NCBI RefSeq assembly: GCF_040183065.1
Contig: NC_091117.1
Span: forward strand, 109,360,001 to 109,424,000
Direction of reading: 5' to 3'
DNA length: 64,000 bases
Origin: Periplaneta americana
Lineage: Eukaryota > Arthropoda > Insecta > Blattodea > Blattidae
In this document: positions 54,244 to 64,000 of the stretch, one piece after another
How positions within the stretch are numbered: the stretch's first letter is position 1
Layout of the letters: every line of letters starts with the position of its first letter
The notes under the pieces: generated by a model
The model's input: only the letters and a program-made list of their open reading frames with translations
Databases searched by the model: none
What the model was told of the DNA's origin: nothing
Program-made: the position numbers and the translations under genes

Positions 54244-55725
54244 CTTAACATCACCTTAAACTTATTACAAATTTGAAATTATGTCAAGTAGTGGCAAACA
54301 GAAACAACGGGAGACTTTGGATAATAAAGTGACCCGTAGTTTTCAATGAATACTTTATTTCATATTCTTGTATGACACAGTTTCAATAATAATATTGTGC
54401 CGTTTGTTTTCCGTCACCCGGTATTTCCTGTATTCATTTTCCCTTTCTCCTTATTTCCTTGGTTACTTTCTTTTATTTTCTTTTTCCTTTCAGAGATGAT
54501 GTTCTTTCATACGCCATTTTCTGTCGAACTTACTTTTTCATATTCAGAGCGAGTTTATTAGTTTAGTGATTCGGCTTGTGATTGTGCCCCTGGCTTTCTT
54601 TATTCCTATTGGTTGATTTCAATAAAATATTTTTCTGTTAAGTCGTTGTTGCCCGTTGACTGGGAGCGAGGTTGATTGCGGCAGTCAGCCACGGGCAGCT
54701 GAGTGAGGCAGTCAGCTGTCAGCTATGGGGTGTTCACCGAGGTAGTCGGCAGTCAGTCACGAGGACTTTTGCGAGAAAGTCAACAGTCAGCTATCGATAC
54801 GGGAACGAGTTAGTCGCCGTCTGTGAGTGATGGGCGCTCAAATTACAAAGTTGGGAAGTCAGCCTGAGGGAGACCATTGCAGTGACGAGTTGTGCGCTGA
54901 TATATATTACGACCTGGAGTAATAACTTCGGTAGGGAAGGCGGGGCCCGATCCAGGGAGTTGGAACTGTTTCGACTACTGCCTGACAGCGTGGATTTTTG
55001 CTGTGCCGTGTCTAACTGACGTGATGCGGAAGGAACTTGCTTCGTGACGCGGACAGCAAAGACGAGCTGAAGCTGACCCGGAAACTGCCCTGTCGGTGAC
55101 TACACGCTGGATTTTGCAATTTGTGAGATTTTTCATTTCTGTTAATCTATTTTTCTAAATTTAGTTATTTTTTCTTTTTAATATTTCTTTCCTTAGAGAT
55201 TTCCGCTGACACTCGCTACTTTCTGGTTAAAGTTATCTGGTACTTATTCATTTTGTTTCACTTTCTATTGAGTTTCATTCTGGTTAAGTTGATAGTAGAA
55301 TTGATGGTTAATTCACTGGTCGACAAGGTTTTCTTCAAAAGAAATCTGATCAGTGATTCTAGTGCAGTTTTTCATACTGAATTCAGATATGTAGTCAGAA
55401 TTTTTCCATCAGGCACAGTTTTTTTGTGACAGCTACTTTTTAAAATCGGATTTTAGCGTTTTCTTTGACCTGTCATAGGAACCGTTACCTCATATGTAGC
55501 GATTTTATCCAGGTGTAATTAAGGAAATGATTTGTAATATTATGCTGAAGCACCATAAAACAATCCTGTGCAGGTTCATTCATGTTTGGACATGCTCAGA
55601 CCTCTTCATCTGGCATTGTGATGTGTCAGTATCGAGCTGGCCGTGAGTTTGTTCAGTAGTGAAATAGTTCCTTCCTTCCTTTTCGGAAGTGTATTGTGTA
55701 TGTAGTGTTTTAGTGCTTAGTGTTC
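54244..55725. other. Upstream region of the 55.7 kb gene, with CAGTCAG-rich patch
   Basis: No coding frame. A GC-richer patch (54655-54880) repeats GCAGTCAGC, CAGTCAGCTGTCAGC and GGCAGTCAGTCAC. It could be promoter or leader of the downstream element, but I see no terminal repeat that would bound it. Confidence 0.4.
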
Positions 55726-57385
55726 ATGCCAAGAAAGTGTGTAAATCATGTAGACAGTTTCTGCTATATTTTTTTTTGGTGAGCTGACCTTCAAGTCTCA
55801 GAGGCGACATTTGACCCCACTTGTAAAGAAGTGTTATCAACTTTACTTTGGCTGTCAGGCTGGTGATTTTGATAAGAGCTGGGCCCCAAATACATGCTGT
55901 GTTTCGCATGTTAGATTGCTGACTGGATGAAAAAAGGGTACACATCGTATGCTATTTGCAATTCCTATGATTTGGAGGGAACCGAAGGATCATTTAAGTG
56001 ATTGTTATTTCTGTTTGACAAATATTACAGAAATCACATCTAAAACAAAACATACAGTTAAGTATCCTAATTTGAAATCTGCAATAAGACCTGTCTTACA
56101 CAATGAACAGTTCCCTGTACCAGTATATGCCGATACGACCTTAGGTAATAACTCTGATTCTGACCTAACTGAAACTGAAAATGCTTCAGATGAAAATAAA
56201 AATGATCCTACATTTGAAGCCAATACCTGTTCATCAGAACCATACTTTCCCAATCAGAAAGACCTTAATGACCTGATTCGGGATTTAAATCTGTCTAAAC
56301 AGCAAGCTGAAGGTTTAGCTTCCAGACTAAAAGGGTGGAATCTACTCCAAAAAGACGTAAGAATATGTAGTTATCGTGGCCGCCATAGTGATTTCAAGGA
56401 CTGCTTCTCTGAAGAAAATGGTATTGTGTTCTGTAATGATATTTGTTCAGTTATGGAAAATATTGGGCTTCAACACCGGCCAGATGAGTGGCGACTATTC
56501 ATAGATTCGTCTAAAGTTAGTTTGAAGGCTGTGCTGCTACATATTGGCAATGAACTTCCATCAATACTTGTAGCGCATGCTGCTGATATGAAAGAGACAT
56601 ATCAAAATATGAAAGTAATTCTAGAGAAAATACAATATGGAAAATATGAATGGTATATCTGTGGTGATTTAAAGGTCATTGCTTTATTGCTTGGTTTGCA
56701 ACTTGGGTTCACCAAATTTTGCTGTTTTTTGTGCCTCTGGGACAGCAGAGATAGGAAGTCTCACTATGTTACAAAATCATGGCCTAAACGTGAATCTCAT
56801 ATCCCTGGCCAGAAAAATGTGTCATATGTCCCTTTAGTGAATCCATTGCATATTAAGTTAGGAGTAATGAAAAATTTTGTCAAAGCTATGGATAAACAGT
56901 CTGATAGAATCTTATACTTGAAATCGAAATTCCCCAAAGTCAGTGATGCTAAGCTGAAAGAAGGAATTTTTATAGGACCACAAATCCGGTCATTAATGGG
57001 TGATGATCATTTCGAAGGACTGTTAAATCCACTGGAGAAAGCAGCTTGGAAGTCTTTCAAAAGTTTATGTTTCAATTTTCTTGGAAACCATAAAGCAGAA
57101 AAATATCGTGACATAGTGACTGATCTTCTGCATTCTTATAAAGCTATGGGATGCAACATGTCTTTAAAAATTCACTTCTTGGACTCTCACTTGGACTTCT
57201 TCCCCGAAAATCTTGGAGCTGTCAGCAATGAGCACGGTGAGCGTTTTCATCAGCAAATTTCTACTAAGGAAAAGAGGTACCAAGGCAAGTGGAGTTACAA
57301 TATGCCGGCTGACTGCTTTTGGACCAAGAAGAGAGACGTTCCAGATGCAAAATATGCCCGAAAATTACTATCTACCACTTGCTAG
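55726..57385 (+). pseudogene. Transposase-like gene of an unnamed arthropod family
   Basis: The likely start is MPRKCVNHVDSFCYI at 55726. A T-run (55768-55776) shifts frame; it resumes as GELTFKSQRRHLTPLVKKCY and CQAGDFDKSWAPNTCC. Another shift near 55925 precedes the intact 478-residue frame from 55949 (MLFAIPMIWREPKDHLSDCY). The N-terminal C-x3-H, F-C-Y, C-C and W pattern looks like a zinc-binding module. The core has WRLFIDSSKVSLKAVLLHIG, YEWYICGDLKVIALLLGLQL, KFCCFLCLWDSRDRKSHYVT and NEHGERFHQQISTKEKRYQG. I know this as a recurring uncharacterised protein of arthropod and other animal genomes. D in FIDSSK, D in CGDLKV and E in HGERFHQ are candidate RNase-H-fold catalytic residues; that is inference. 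No terminal inverted repeats were found. Confidence 0.7.
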
Positions 57386-58689
57386 GCAAGACAGAATGAG
57401 TAGTTATAATGTTGAGTTAGATAGCTAATTACAGATTTGTTTTAGAATATTATAAAAATTCAAATGAATATCACAAAAAACTCCTGCCCGATGGGGAAAA
57501 ACTGAAATTATATTTGAATTTAGCACGAAATATTCGTCTAGAAAATGTTACTTTACTTCGTGTGAAAGAAAAAAAGTTCATTTTTGTCGACTAGTGTTAT
57601 GTTTTATATGAAATTTTGTGCAAAGCTTGTTACCCTAATTCGTTACTTGTAATGGCGGATGTCAGCGAGATTGGTATTAGTCGGCAAGTCAGTTTCCGGC
57701 GTGATAGGAGTTTGGTAGTAGTAGATTGATATCTCCCGTTTCGGTCTGGCTTTAGTCAGTTACTTATTGTTTTTTCTTTGGCGCTCCATTTCTCTAATAT
57801 ATTTTTTATTTCATTTATATTATATTTACGTTTGTAACATTTACATATTATATACATACTTATATCTTTAATTGTTGTTTTTTGACATAATTTATATTTA
57901 TTACCTGATTTAATAAATAAATTTTATCAGGTAAATCTTAATTTTTAAGTGTTTATTTCACTATCCTCATCCAGCGAGATGATCAACCTTACCGAGACGA
58001 TTTACGGCGGGGAGAGCCGAGAGGCTGCCCGTTGCAGTGGTACCAGTTCGCGTGGTTTCGATAACCGTTTGACATCTCGTGGTTGAGGAGTTTTTTTTCT
58101 ATGTCTAATTCATTTTTTCTAATCTTGTTGCATGTGGAGCCTGATTTGGTTGCGGAATTTACGCCTTTAATGCGTGAGTTATATACATGAGCTGAGAGCA
58201 AGTTGGAACCATCGCGGCGAAGTGTCTTGGGTCATAACCCGGAAGTCCGTGGATCGGGTGCCTGTTTGGTTATATTGGGTTAGTCTAGATCGTCCAGCCG
58301 AGTTTCGGTCCGCATTACATCATGTTCTTTCCGCAAGTAGATATGCATATTAATGATTCATTTTTGTGCAGTTATTGGATTGTGTACCAGCCATTTTGTA
58401 TTTACAGGCTAGTTGGTTGGTTTACTTGTTTTTACTTTTTCCACCTATTTTGTGCGAACATCTACTCGGGTTTTGCGCGATGTTGTCGTGCTGGGACGTT
58501 GGTTTTTGCTCTTGTGTGTTTGGGTTTTACTGACTTTCGCGGTTTTGCTCAGCCCTTGGTAGGAAGTTTGGGATGTGGTTATATGAGTTGTCTTGTCTTA
58601 GTCACCTTGTTATTTTCCTTTTCGCTTTTGTCGTGGGGAAAGAGATATGTGGTCTTGGTAAATTGATTTTTCCGCATTTTCTTCCCCCT
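57386..58689. other. Unassigned, probably includes the 5' start of the next LINE
   Basis: AT-rich to 57960, then GC-richer from about 57965 (CCAGCGAGATGATC, GGCGGGGAGAGCCGAGAGGC), which may be the CR1-group element's 5' end. A 114-codon hydrophobic frame at 58322-58666 has no family resemblance and is likely leader sequence. Confidence 0.4.
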
Positions 58690-59040
58690 GGTTAGGCGAC
58701 GTTTCGACTTACATTTTTTTCCTGGTGAGTGCGTACAGCGTTGACTGTTAATGGCAGCTCACATGTGGAGGGTACGGAAACGATTCTTTTGAATGATTTT
58801 TGGATGATAGGTCTCAGTTGGTTAGATTATGTTTCCAGGTACACTTTTCCTGCTGAGTGCGTACAGCGTTGACTGTTAAATGGCAGCTTACATGAGGAGA
58901 GTACGGGAACGATACTTTATTTGGAGGTTGTTTTTTTTTGGGAAGTGTTTCCCTAGGTGTAGGTCATGTTTCGATGTACATTTTTTTTCCTGTTGAGTGC
59001 GTTCATGGGTGTCATGGCGGATAGTGAGTAGACGCTGAAA
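58690..59040. repeat. Three tandem 5'UTR monomers of the LINE, about 130-138 bp
   Basis: Monomers begin near 58698, 58829 and 58967 with CGTTTCGACTTACA / TGTTTCCAGGTACA / TGTTTCGATGTACA. They carry TGAGTGCGTACAGCGTTGAC, and the first two carry GGCAGCT(C/T)ACATG and GGAACGAT. The third is truncated. Such monomers act as promoters in some LINEs; a role here is inference. Confidence 0.75.
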
Positions 59041-59138
59041 CAACGCTATGTACGTGAAGCTTCATAGGAGGTTTATAAACAGTGGAAGTGGCGACATATA
59101 GTTAATCTGTTAAGTTGTTCGGCATTGATTAATTTACA

Positions 59139-59811
59139 ATGGGCCCTAAAACGTGTAACAAAAGTGAGGAAATTGAGGAAACTGTTAAGCGTGTTGTAAA
59201 GGAAGCTCTACAAGACACCGGTATGCTGCAAGTTCTTGCCAACTTGATAAAAGAAACTGTAACGAACTCAGTTGTGACTGAACTACAGAAGACAACTAAA
59301 TTCAATAACGAAGTAATAAGTGAATTGAAAAGTGTTTTGGTCAAAAGGGACGAAAAAATCGAAGCCCTGGAAACTAAAGTGGACGAACTAGAACAATATC
59401 AACGTAGACAGTGTCTAAGGATCTTCGGGGTGGAAGAACAGGAAGCAGAAGACACTGACAAGATGGTTATGGAGGTAGTAAAACGGATCGGAGTAGACGT
59501 GAATGTGATGGATATAGATAGGAGCCATAGGATTGGTAGACGCGACGTTGGTAATGATAGGCCTAGACCTATCAGTGTCAAGTTCGTGAGTTATCGAAAG
59601 AGGAGTGAAGTGTTAAAAAATAAGCGCCTACTTAAAAACAACTGGTGTAACGATTCGAGAAGACCTGGCCAGAATCCGGCATAACATCCTGAAAAAAGCC
59701 ATCGGTAAGTTTGGACTAAATAGCGTGTGGACTCAGGACGGTGTTATGATAGTGAACAGAGGTGACTCGAAGCGACGTGTGACATGCTGGAGCGATCTTC
59801 GCAACATATAG
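59139..59811 (+). pseudogene. CR1-group LINE ORF1
   Basis: The 181-codon frame starts MGPKTCNKSEEIEETVKRVV. A coiled coil runs to about residue 85 (LVKRDEKIEALETKVDELEQ), then an RRM-like region QRRQCLRIFGVEEQEAEDTD, DIDRSHRIGRR and RPRPISVKFVSYRKRSEVLK. After a frameshift near 59650 it continues as REDLARIRHNILKKAIGKFG and VWTQDGVMIVNRGDSKRRVT, stop 59809-59811. This is the coiled-coil, RRM, C-terminal-domain plan of a nucleic-acid-binding LINE ORF1 protein that coats element RNA. Confidence 0.82.
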
Positions 59812-60046
59812 AATTCGAGAGTTTTGTGTCACGACACAATGTTTAAGTCTGTTAATTCTAGTTATAGTTACATAGTACTTAAGCCTATCTACTTTTTTTG
59901 CTTTCTTATTTAATATTATTAGCTTACTAGCTGTTAGTTTATATTGACAGGAAAAGTGTTGTGAAAGTAGTGATAGTCTGGATTGAAACTTTTAACAAAA
60001 AGGTAGAAGTAGTGTAGTTTAGACTAGTAGTGTAATACCCTTAGAG

Positions 60047-63007
60047 TTGGTAGAAGTGGACCCTTGTCAAACGGAAATTCTGACAGTCTCTGACAATGAC
60101 ACTGACCTTCATAATTCCCCTTCCCTTACCAGTAATAATCTGCCCCAGCAGACGGCAGATATCTTACAGGCCGCTTTCTCTCTCCATCCCAGTGCCCTTC
60201 GTGTCTCACACATAAACGCTCAAAGTATTTTAGCGCACATTGACGACTTTTACGCTATATTTTCCCCACTAAACTTGCACACATCTTAATTTCTGAGACC
60301 TGGCTTCAGCCATCTTTATTCTCTTCCCTAATTCACCTTGACGGATACAATCTACTTCGCAACGATCGCTTAAATAAGCGGGGAGGTGGTGTTGCAGCCT
60401 TCGTTAGATCGGATATCGAGCCCAAAGTTATTCACCAATCCCCCGGCGAATATTCCTCTTGCCCTGAATTTCTCTTCGTAGAAATACGAGTTAGTTTTCA
60501 GAAACGTTTGCTTTGTATTGTTTATAAGCCTCCAAAGGTTAATTTTTTAGCTGACCTGGAGACATCCCTACAGAACCTATTGCCATATTATGAACACGTA
60601 ATCGTAATGGGTGACTTTAATACAAATCTACTTGCCGCTGACTCAATACAGACGACACAACTAAAGACAATGTTCCTTGCTTGTGATATGACTATCCTTC
60701 CACTTGAATCCACTCATCATACCGCCTACTCAGAAACGCTCCTTGACTTAATTATCACCAATAATCCTGCCAAAGTTCTCTCACATGGACAGCTACCTGC
60801 GTCTGGAATATCTTCCCACGATATAATATATGTAATATACGCATTGCAGTGTCCCAAATTGACAACCAAAATAGCTACTTATGTAGACCTAAAACGTATT
60901 GACACTATAGCCTTAATATATGACGCATTACATATACCCTGGGACGCAATATGGAAGTTACGAACTGTGGACGAGAAGATAAAACAGCTAAATAACTTTC
61001 TTATAGACTTGTATGACCGACATGCTCCTCTAAAAACTAGACGTGTGAGAAGACTGCCTGCGCCGGGGATGACTGCTGACATACGCAACATGATGGCTGA
61101 ATGACATTCGGCATATCGAAAATATAGACGAGACAAAAACGAAACTAATTTTAACAGGTACGAGCAACTGAGAAACAGAACCAGCCAGACTGTTAGGAAT
61201 GCTAAAATCCGACATGTATACAGCCTTATTGAACCAGGAACTGGCCCCTCCACGCTATGGAGACATGTGCAGACAATGGGATTAAGACAAAGACCCAGGT
61301 AGACGGCAATTCAATCTCACTGGAACGGCTCAATGACCACTTTACGAAAACTCACACTACAACCCTTAGCCCCATTGACAAACAAAAGACAATCGCTGAA
61401 CTCTTAAACCTACGGACCATCCCCTCAAGGGAAAAATTTCACTTTTTGTATATTACGCAATCTGACGTAAAGAAAGCCCTGAAACGAATCACAACTAAAG
61501 CAGAAGGACCAGACCACGTCAATATTTTGTTATTAAACAAAATCATACACGTAATACTACCGACTGTGACTCACATTTTCAATGCCTCAATTATGACTTC
61601 GACTTACCCACAGCAATGGAAACTCGCTTTTGTCCACCCAATTCCCAAGACCAAAACACCGACGTCTTATAACGACTATAGACCTATCAGCATCCTACCT
61701 GCCCTATCCAAAGCATTGGAACGCACTGTACACAAGCAACTGACAGAATATTTAAAAAATACAAACTTCTCGACTCTTATCAATCAGGTTTCAGGGCCGG
61801 ACACAACACAACTACAGCATTACTTAAAATCACGGTAGACCTACGCGAGGCCCGGGACGAACGTAAATTGACAATAATAACTTTACTTGACTTCAGCAAA
61901 GCCTTCGATTCTGTAGACATTGACTTGTTAATATGTAAACTCAGAAGACTACACCTAGAAGAGCACGTTGTCCTGTGGTTTGCCTCTTACCTAAATGGCC
62001 GCCAACAAAGTGTGATCGCTGGAAATCGTTTTTCCTCTTGGCAGGCCGTAAGGTCAGGGATCCCACAGGGATCAGTTCTTGGTCCTTTACTATTTACAAT
62101 TTATATCAACGACATATCAGAATCTTTAAAGTACAGCCGACACCATCTCTATGCTGACGACCTTCAAATATAAATAAAATTCCACACTGACGAAAGAAAT
62201 GATGCAATAACTAAAATTAATGACGAACTCGACTCAATCTGGACATGGACACGGAAATTCCGACTTAAACTAAATCCAGAAAAATCACAGTCAATCACTG
62301 TGAGCCATTCACGTTTGTTAAGCACTATTACCATACCAAATTTGTCCCTGATTAAAATATACGGCACCGAAATTCCGTTCAGTGAATCAGTAAATAATCT
62401 AGGTATTTATATGGATAAAAGTTAGATTGGAACATTCAAGTTGCAGAAACCTGCAAAAAAGTATTCTCATTAATCCACTCGTTCAGGCGATTGAAGAATT
62501 TTCTACTCTTTACCATGAAAAAAAAAAAATGCTAGTGCAAACACTCGTGACACCCCACTTCGATTACTGTGATATTCTGCTTACTGACCTAAGCGTTACT
62601 TCGGCGCAGAGACTACAACCTGTTCATAATATGTGCGTCCGTATCGTCTGCAATATTCGCCGGGCTGAACACGTAACACCATCCCTCGAAATGTTGTCCT
62701 GGCTCCGTCTAGAAGATCGTAGGAAAATCCACTGTCTTTCCCTTCTCTTTCACATATTGCATTTCTCCACTCCTGTCTATCTTGCGTCTCGTTTTCAAAA
62801 TTTATTCACCCATCATAACCTAGACACACGATCACAACACTCCTCAACATTATCCATTCCTTCCCACCGAACATCCTCAAATTCATCTTCTTTCACTCTG
62901 ACTGTTCCTCGGCTCTGGAATTCCCTACCGAGTAATGTCAGGGACTGTGAGACATCAAACCAATTTAAGAATAGGCTAACGAAATATTTTTCTAACAATT
63001 CTTGTTA
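60047..63007 (+). pseudogene. CR1-group LINE ORF2: endonuclease and reverse transcriptase
   Basis: Endonuclease motifs are RVSHINAQSILAHIDDFYAI, LISETWLQPSL (after a shift near 60287), LLRNDRLNKRGGGVAAFVRS, CIVYKPPK, IVMGDFNTNLLA, ETLLDLIITNN and SGISSHDIIYV. A linker with an in-frame TGA at about 61082 (RNMMAE-stop) leads to the reverse transcriptase: KRITTKAEGPDHVNILLLNK, YNDYRPISILPALSKALERT, a shift near 61790, ITLLDFSKAFDSVDIDLLIC, SGIPQGSVLGPLLFTIYIND and HLYADDLQI, then TAA at 62171. The 3' part in 62427-63007 includes LVTPHFDYCDILLTDLS and VPRLWNSLPSNVRDC, the usual C-terminal motif of this group. No ATG opens the first frame. Confidence 0.88.
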
Positions 63008-63044
63008 ACAATAATAGCTGTTTCAGGTTTCTCAATGTTTAATG

Positions 63045-64000
63045 GTTATACAGAGTGTTTAAAAAATACAGGGCATAATTTCAGGTATGTATTTCCCACA
63101 TGTAGACAATCAAAATAGTTCATTACAACATTGGTCCGGAAATGCTTTATTTCCGAGTTATGGCCTTCACAACATTGAAATTCACCGGAACGTTTTTCTT
63201 TCCGCAAGTCGTTGCCGTCAAAGGAGACATTAAGATGGCACTCTGACAGTTCATTCCGATGCGAAGGTTACATTCAGTGTTGTGTAGGCGTTAGACTGTA
63301 CGACATGTATTCAAATCGAGCTGGCAGAGATACACTTCATGTACGGTAAGGCGGACGGCAATGCTGCGCTGGGTCGTCGTCTGTACCAGAAGAGGTATCC
63401 ACAGCGACAATGTCCAGATCGGAAAACATTTGTACGTCTCCATTACCGTCTGTGCGAGTATGGAAAATTTAACTCTCCTGGATTGGGAAGGGGACGACGA
63501 AGATCTACAACTCCAGAAGTACAGGAGGAGATTCTGCAGGTTGTGAACATGACTCCTTCTATCAGCACACGAAGGGTAGCGTTGCAAGTCAATGTTCCTC
63601 ATACGATTGTCTGGAGACTGTTGAAAGATTATCAATTGTAACCTTATCATTTGCAACGTGTACAGGCCTTGTCACCAGCAGATTACCCTGCACGAGTTAG
63701 GTTCTGTCAGTGGTTCTTGCAGCAGTGTGGTGTAAATCCGAACTTTCCTGCCTTGGTATTATTTACAGATGAAGCACAGTTCACACGAGATGGCATAACA
63801 AATTTCCACAATCAGCATGAATGGGCGTATGAAAACCCACGTGCAACTGTTCCATCTCATCACCAGGTGCGGTTCTCCCTCAACATGTGGGCCGGTATCA
63901 TTGGTGATCGATTAGTTGGACCCCATGTACTTGTAAACAGACTTACGGGGCAGGCGTACACAAACTTCCTGGAAAACACCATACCTCATGTTTTAGAAGA
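63045..64000 (+). mobile_element. Tc1/mariner-superfamily element, cut by window end
   Basis: The left end is near TATACAGAGTGTTTAAAAAA (about 63047), followed by a 250-bp leader and a transposase of the insect type with an N-terminal helix-turn-helix. The right end lies outside the window, so its terminal repeat cannot be tested. Confidence 0.75.
63308..64000 (+). pseudogene. Tc1/mariner-type transposase, 5' part
   Basis: The frame contains ELAEIHFMYGKADGNAALGR, RRLYQKRYPQRQCPDRKTFV and LHYRLCEYGKFNSPGLGRGR (helix-turn-helix), then TPEVQEEILQVVNMTPSIST and TIVWRLLKDYQL. A TAA at about 63639 interrupts it. The same frame continues PYHLQRVQALSPADYPARVR, ALVLFTDEAQFTRDG (first catalytic D), FHNQHEWAYENP, FSLNMWAGIIGDRLVGP and YTNFLENTIPHVLEE to the window end. 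The remaining catalytic residues would be near or beyond 64000. The enzyme cuts and pastes at TA sites; the stop makes this copy doubtful. Confidence 0.85.

Larger units (their letters stand above)
58690..63035 (+). mobile_element. CR1-group LINE
   Basis: Monomer 5'UTR, ORF1, ORF2 and a short 3' end near 63035 form one element in a single orientation, without internal insertion. At least five frameshifts or stops make it inactive. The group assignment rests on the GDFN, YADD and WNSLP motif styles. Confidence 0.8.

Noticed and set aside
58322-58666. Membrane protein gene
   Set aside because: A hydrophobic frame in a TTT-rich LINE leader, with no family motif and no conserved context.

Overview
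This window looks like a stretch of a large, AT-rich, transposon-filled insect genome. A hemimetabolous insect such as a cockroach or a relative would fit, but that is an inference from the element mix and not a species call. I find no confident host gene. Nearly everything recognisable is mobile DNA, much of it nested: Penelope-like, RTE, Jockey-type and CR1-group retroelements, an LTR element without pol, and piggyBac, hAT, mariner/Tc1, P-like and Kolobok-type DNA transposons, with MITEs, a SINE, minisatellites and long ATT/AAT microsatellites.

Layout. 1-1700: two head-to-head pieces of a Penelope-like GIY-YIG endonuclease. 1800-5160: minisatellites, a duplicated segment holding the start of a THAP zinc finger, and two opposite halves of one inverted-repeat element. 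5165-8390: a gutted piggyBac element, invaded by an internally deleted RTE retrotransposon, then another THAP fragment. 8389-11221: a hAT element (copy A) with a perfect 8-bp target duplication. 11350-16900: tetranucleotide array, a non-autonomous hAT, a SINE, a hairpin and minisatellites. 16943-31795: a ~14.9 kb inverted repeat (palindrome) built from repeated modules. At its centre is a 30-bp satellite flanked by two outward-facing copies of a piggyBac-like cysteine-rich terminal exon. The arms differ by a mariner and a MITE (left arm only) and a second hAT copy B (right arm only). 31796-34400: P-element-like transposase remnant and a THAP exon.

35106-40697: a very young LTR retrotransposon. 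It has two 1041-bp LTRs with only two differences noticed and a 4-bp target duplication. It carries no pol, and its one long gene encodes a coiled-coil protein made of about sixteen 22-residue repeats. 42039-49200: a Jockey-type LINE split by a Kolobok-type THAP transposon (44041-46964) at TTAA; removing the insert and one TTAA restores the LINE frame. 49200-55700: mostly unassigned, with a MITE, a SINE, a 123-bp hairpin and a 626-bp terminal-inverted-repeat element. 55726-57385: a transposase-like gene of a family I know only as repeated uncharacterised arthropod proteins. 58690-63035: a CR1-group LINE with tandem 5'UTR monomers. 63045-64000: the start of a Tc1/mariner element cut by the window edge.

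The two most unusual objects are the module-built palindrome and the pol-less LTR element with its repeat-built protein. Almost all transposase and reverse transcriptase genes are broken. The main intact frames are the LTR-element protein, the 478-codon frame at 55949-57385, and short exons.
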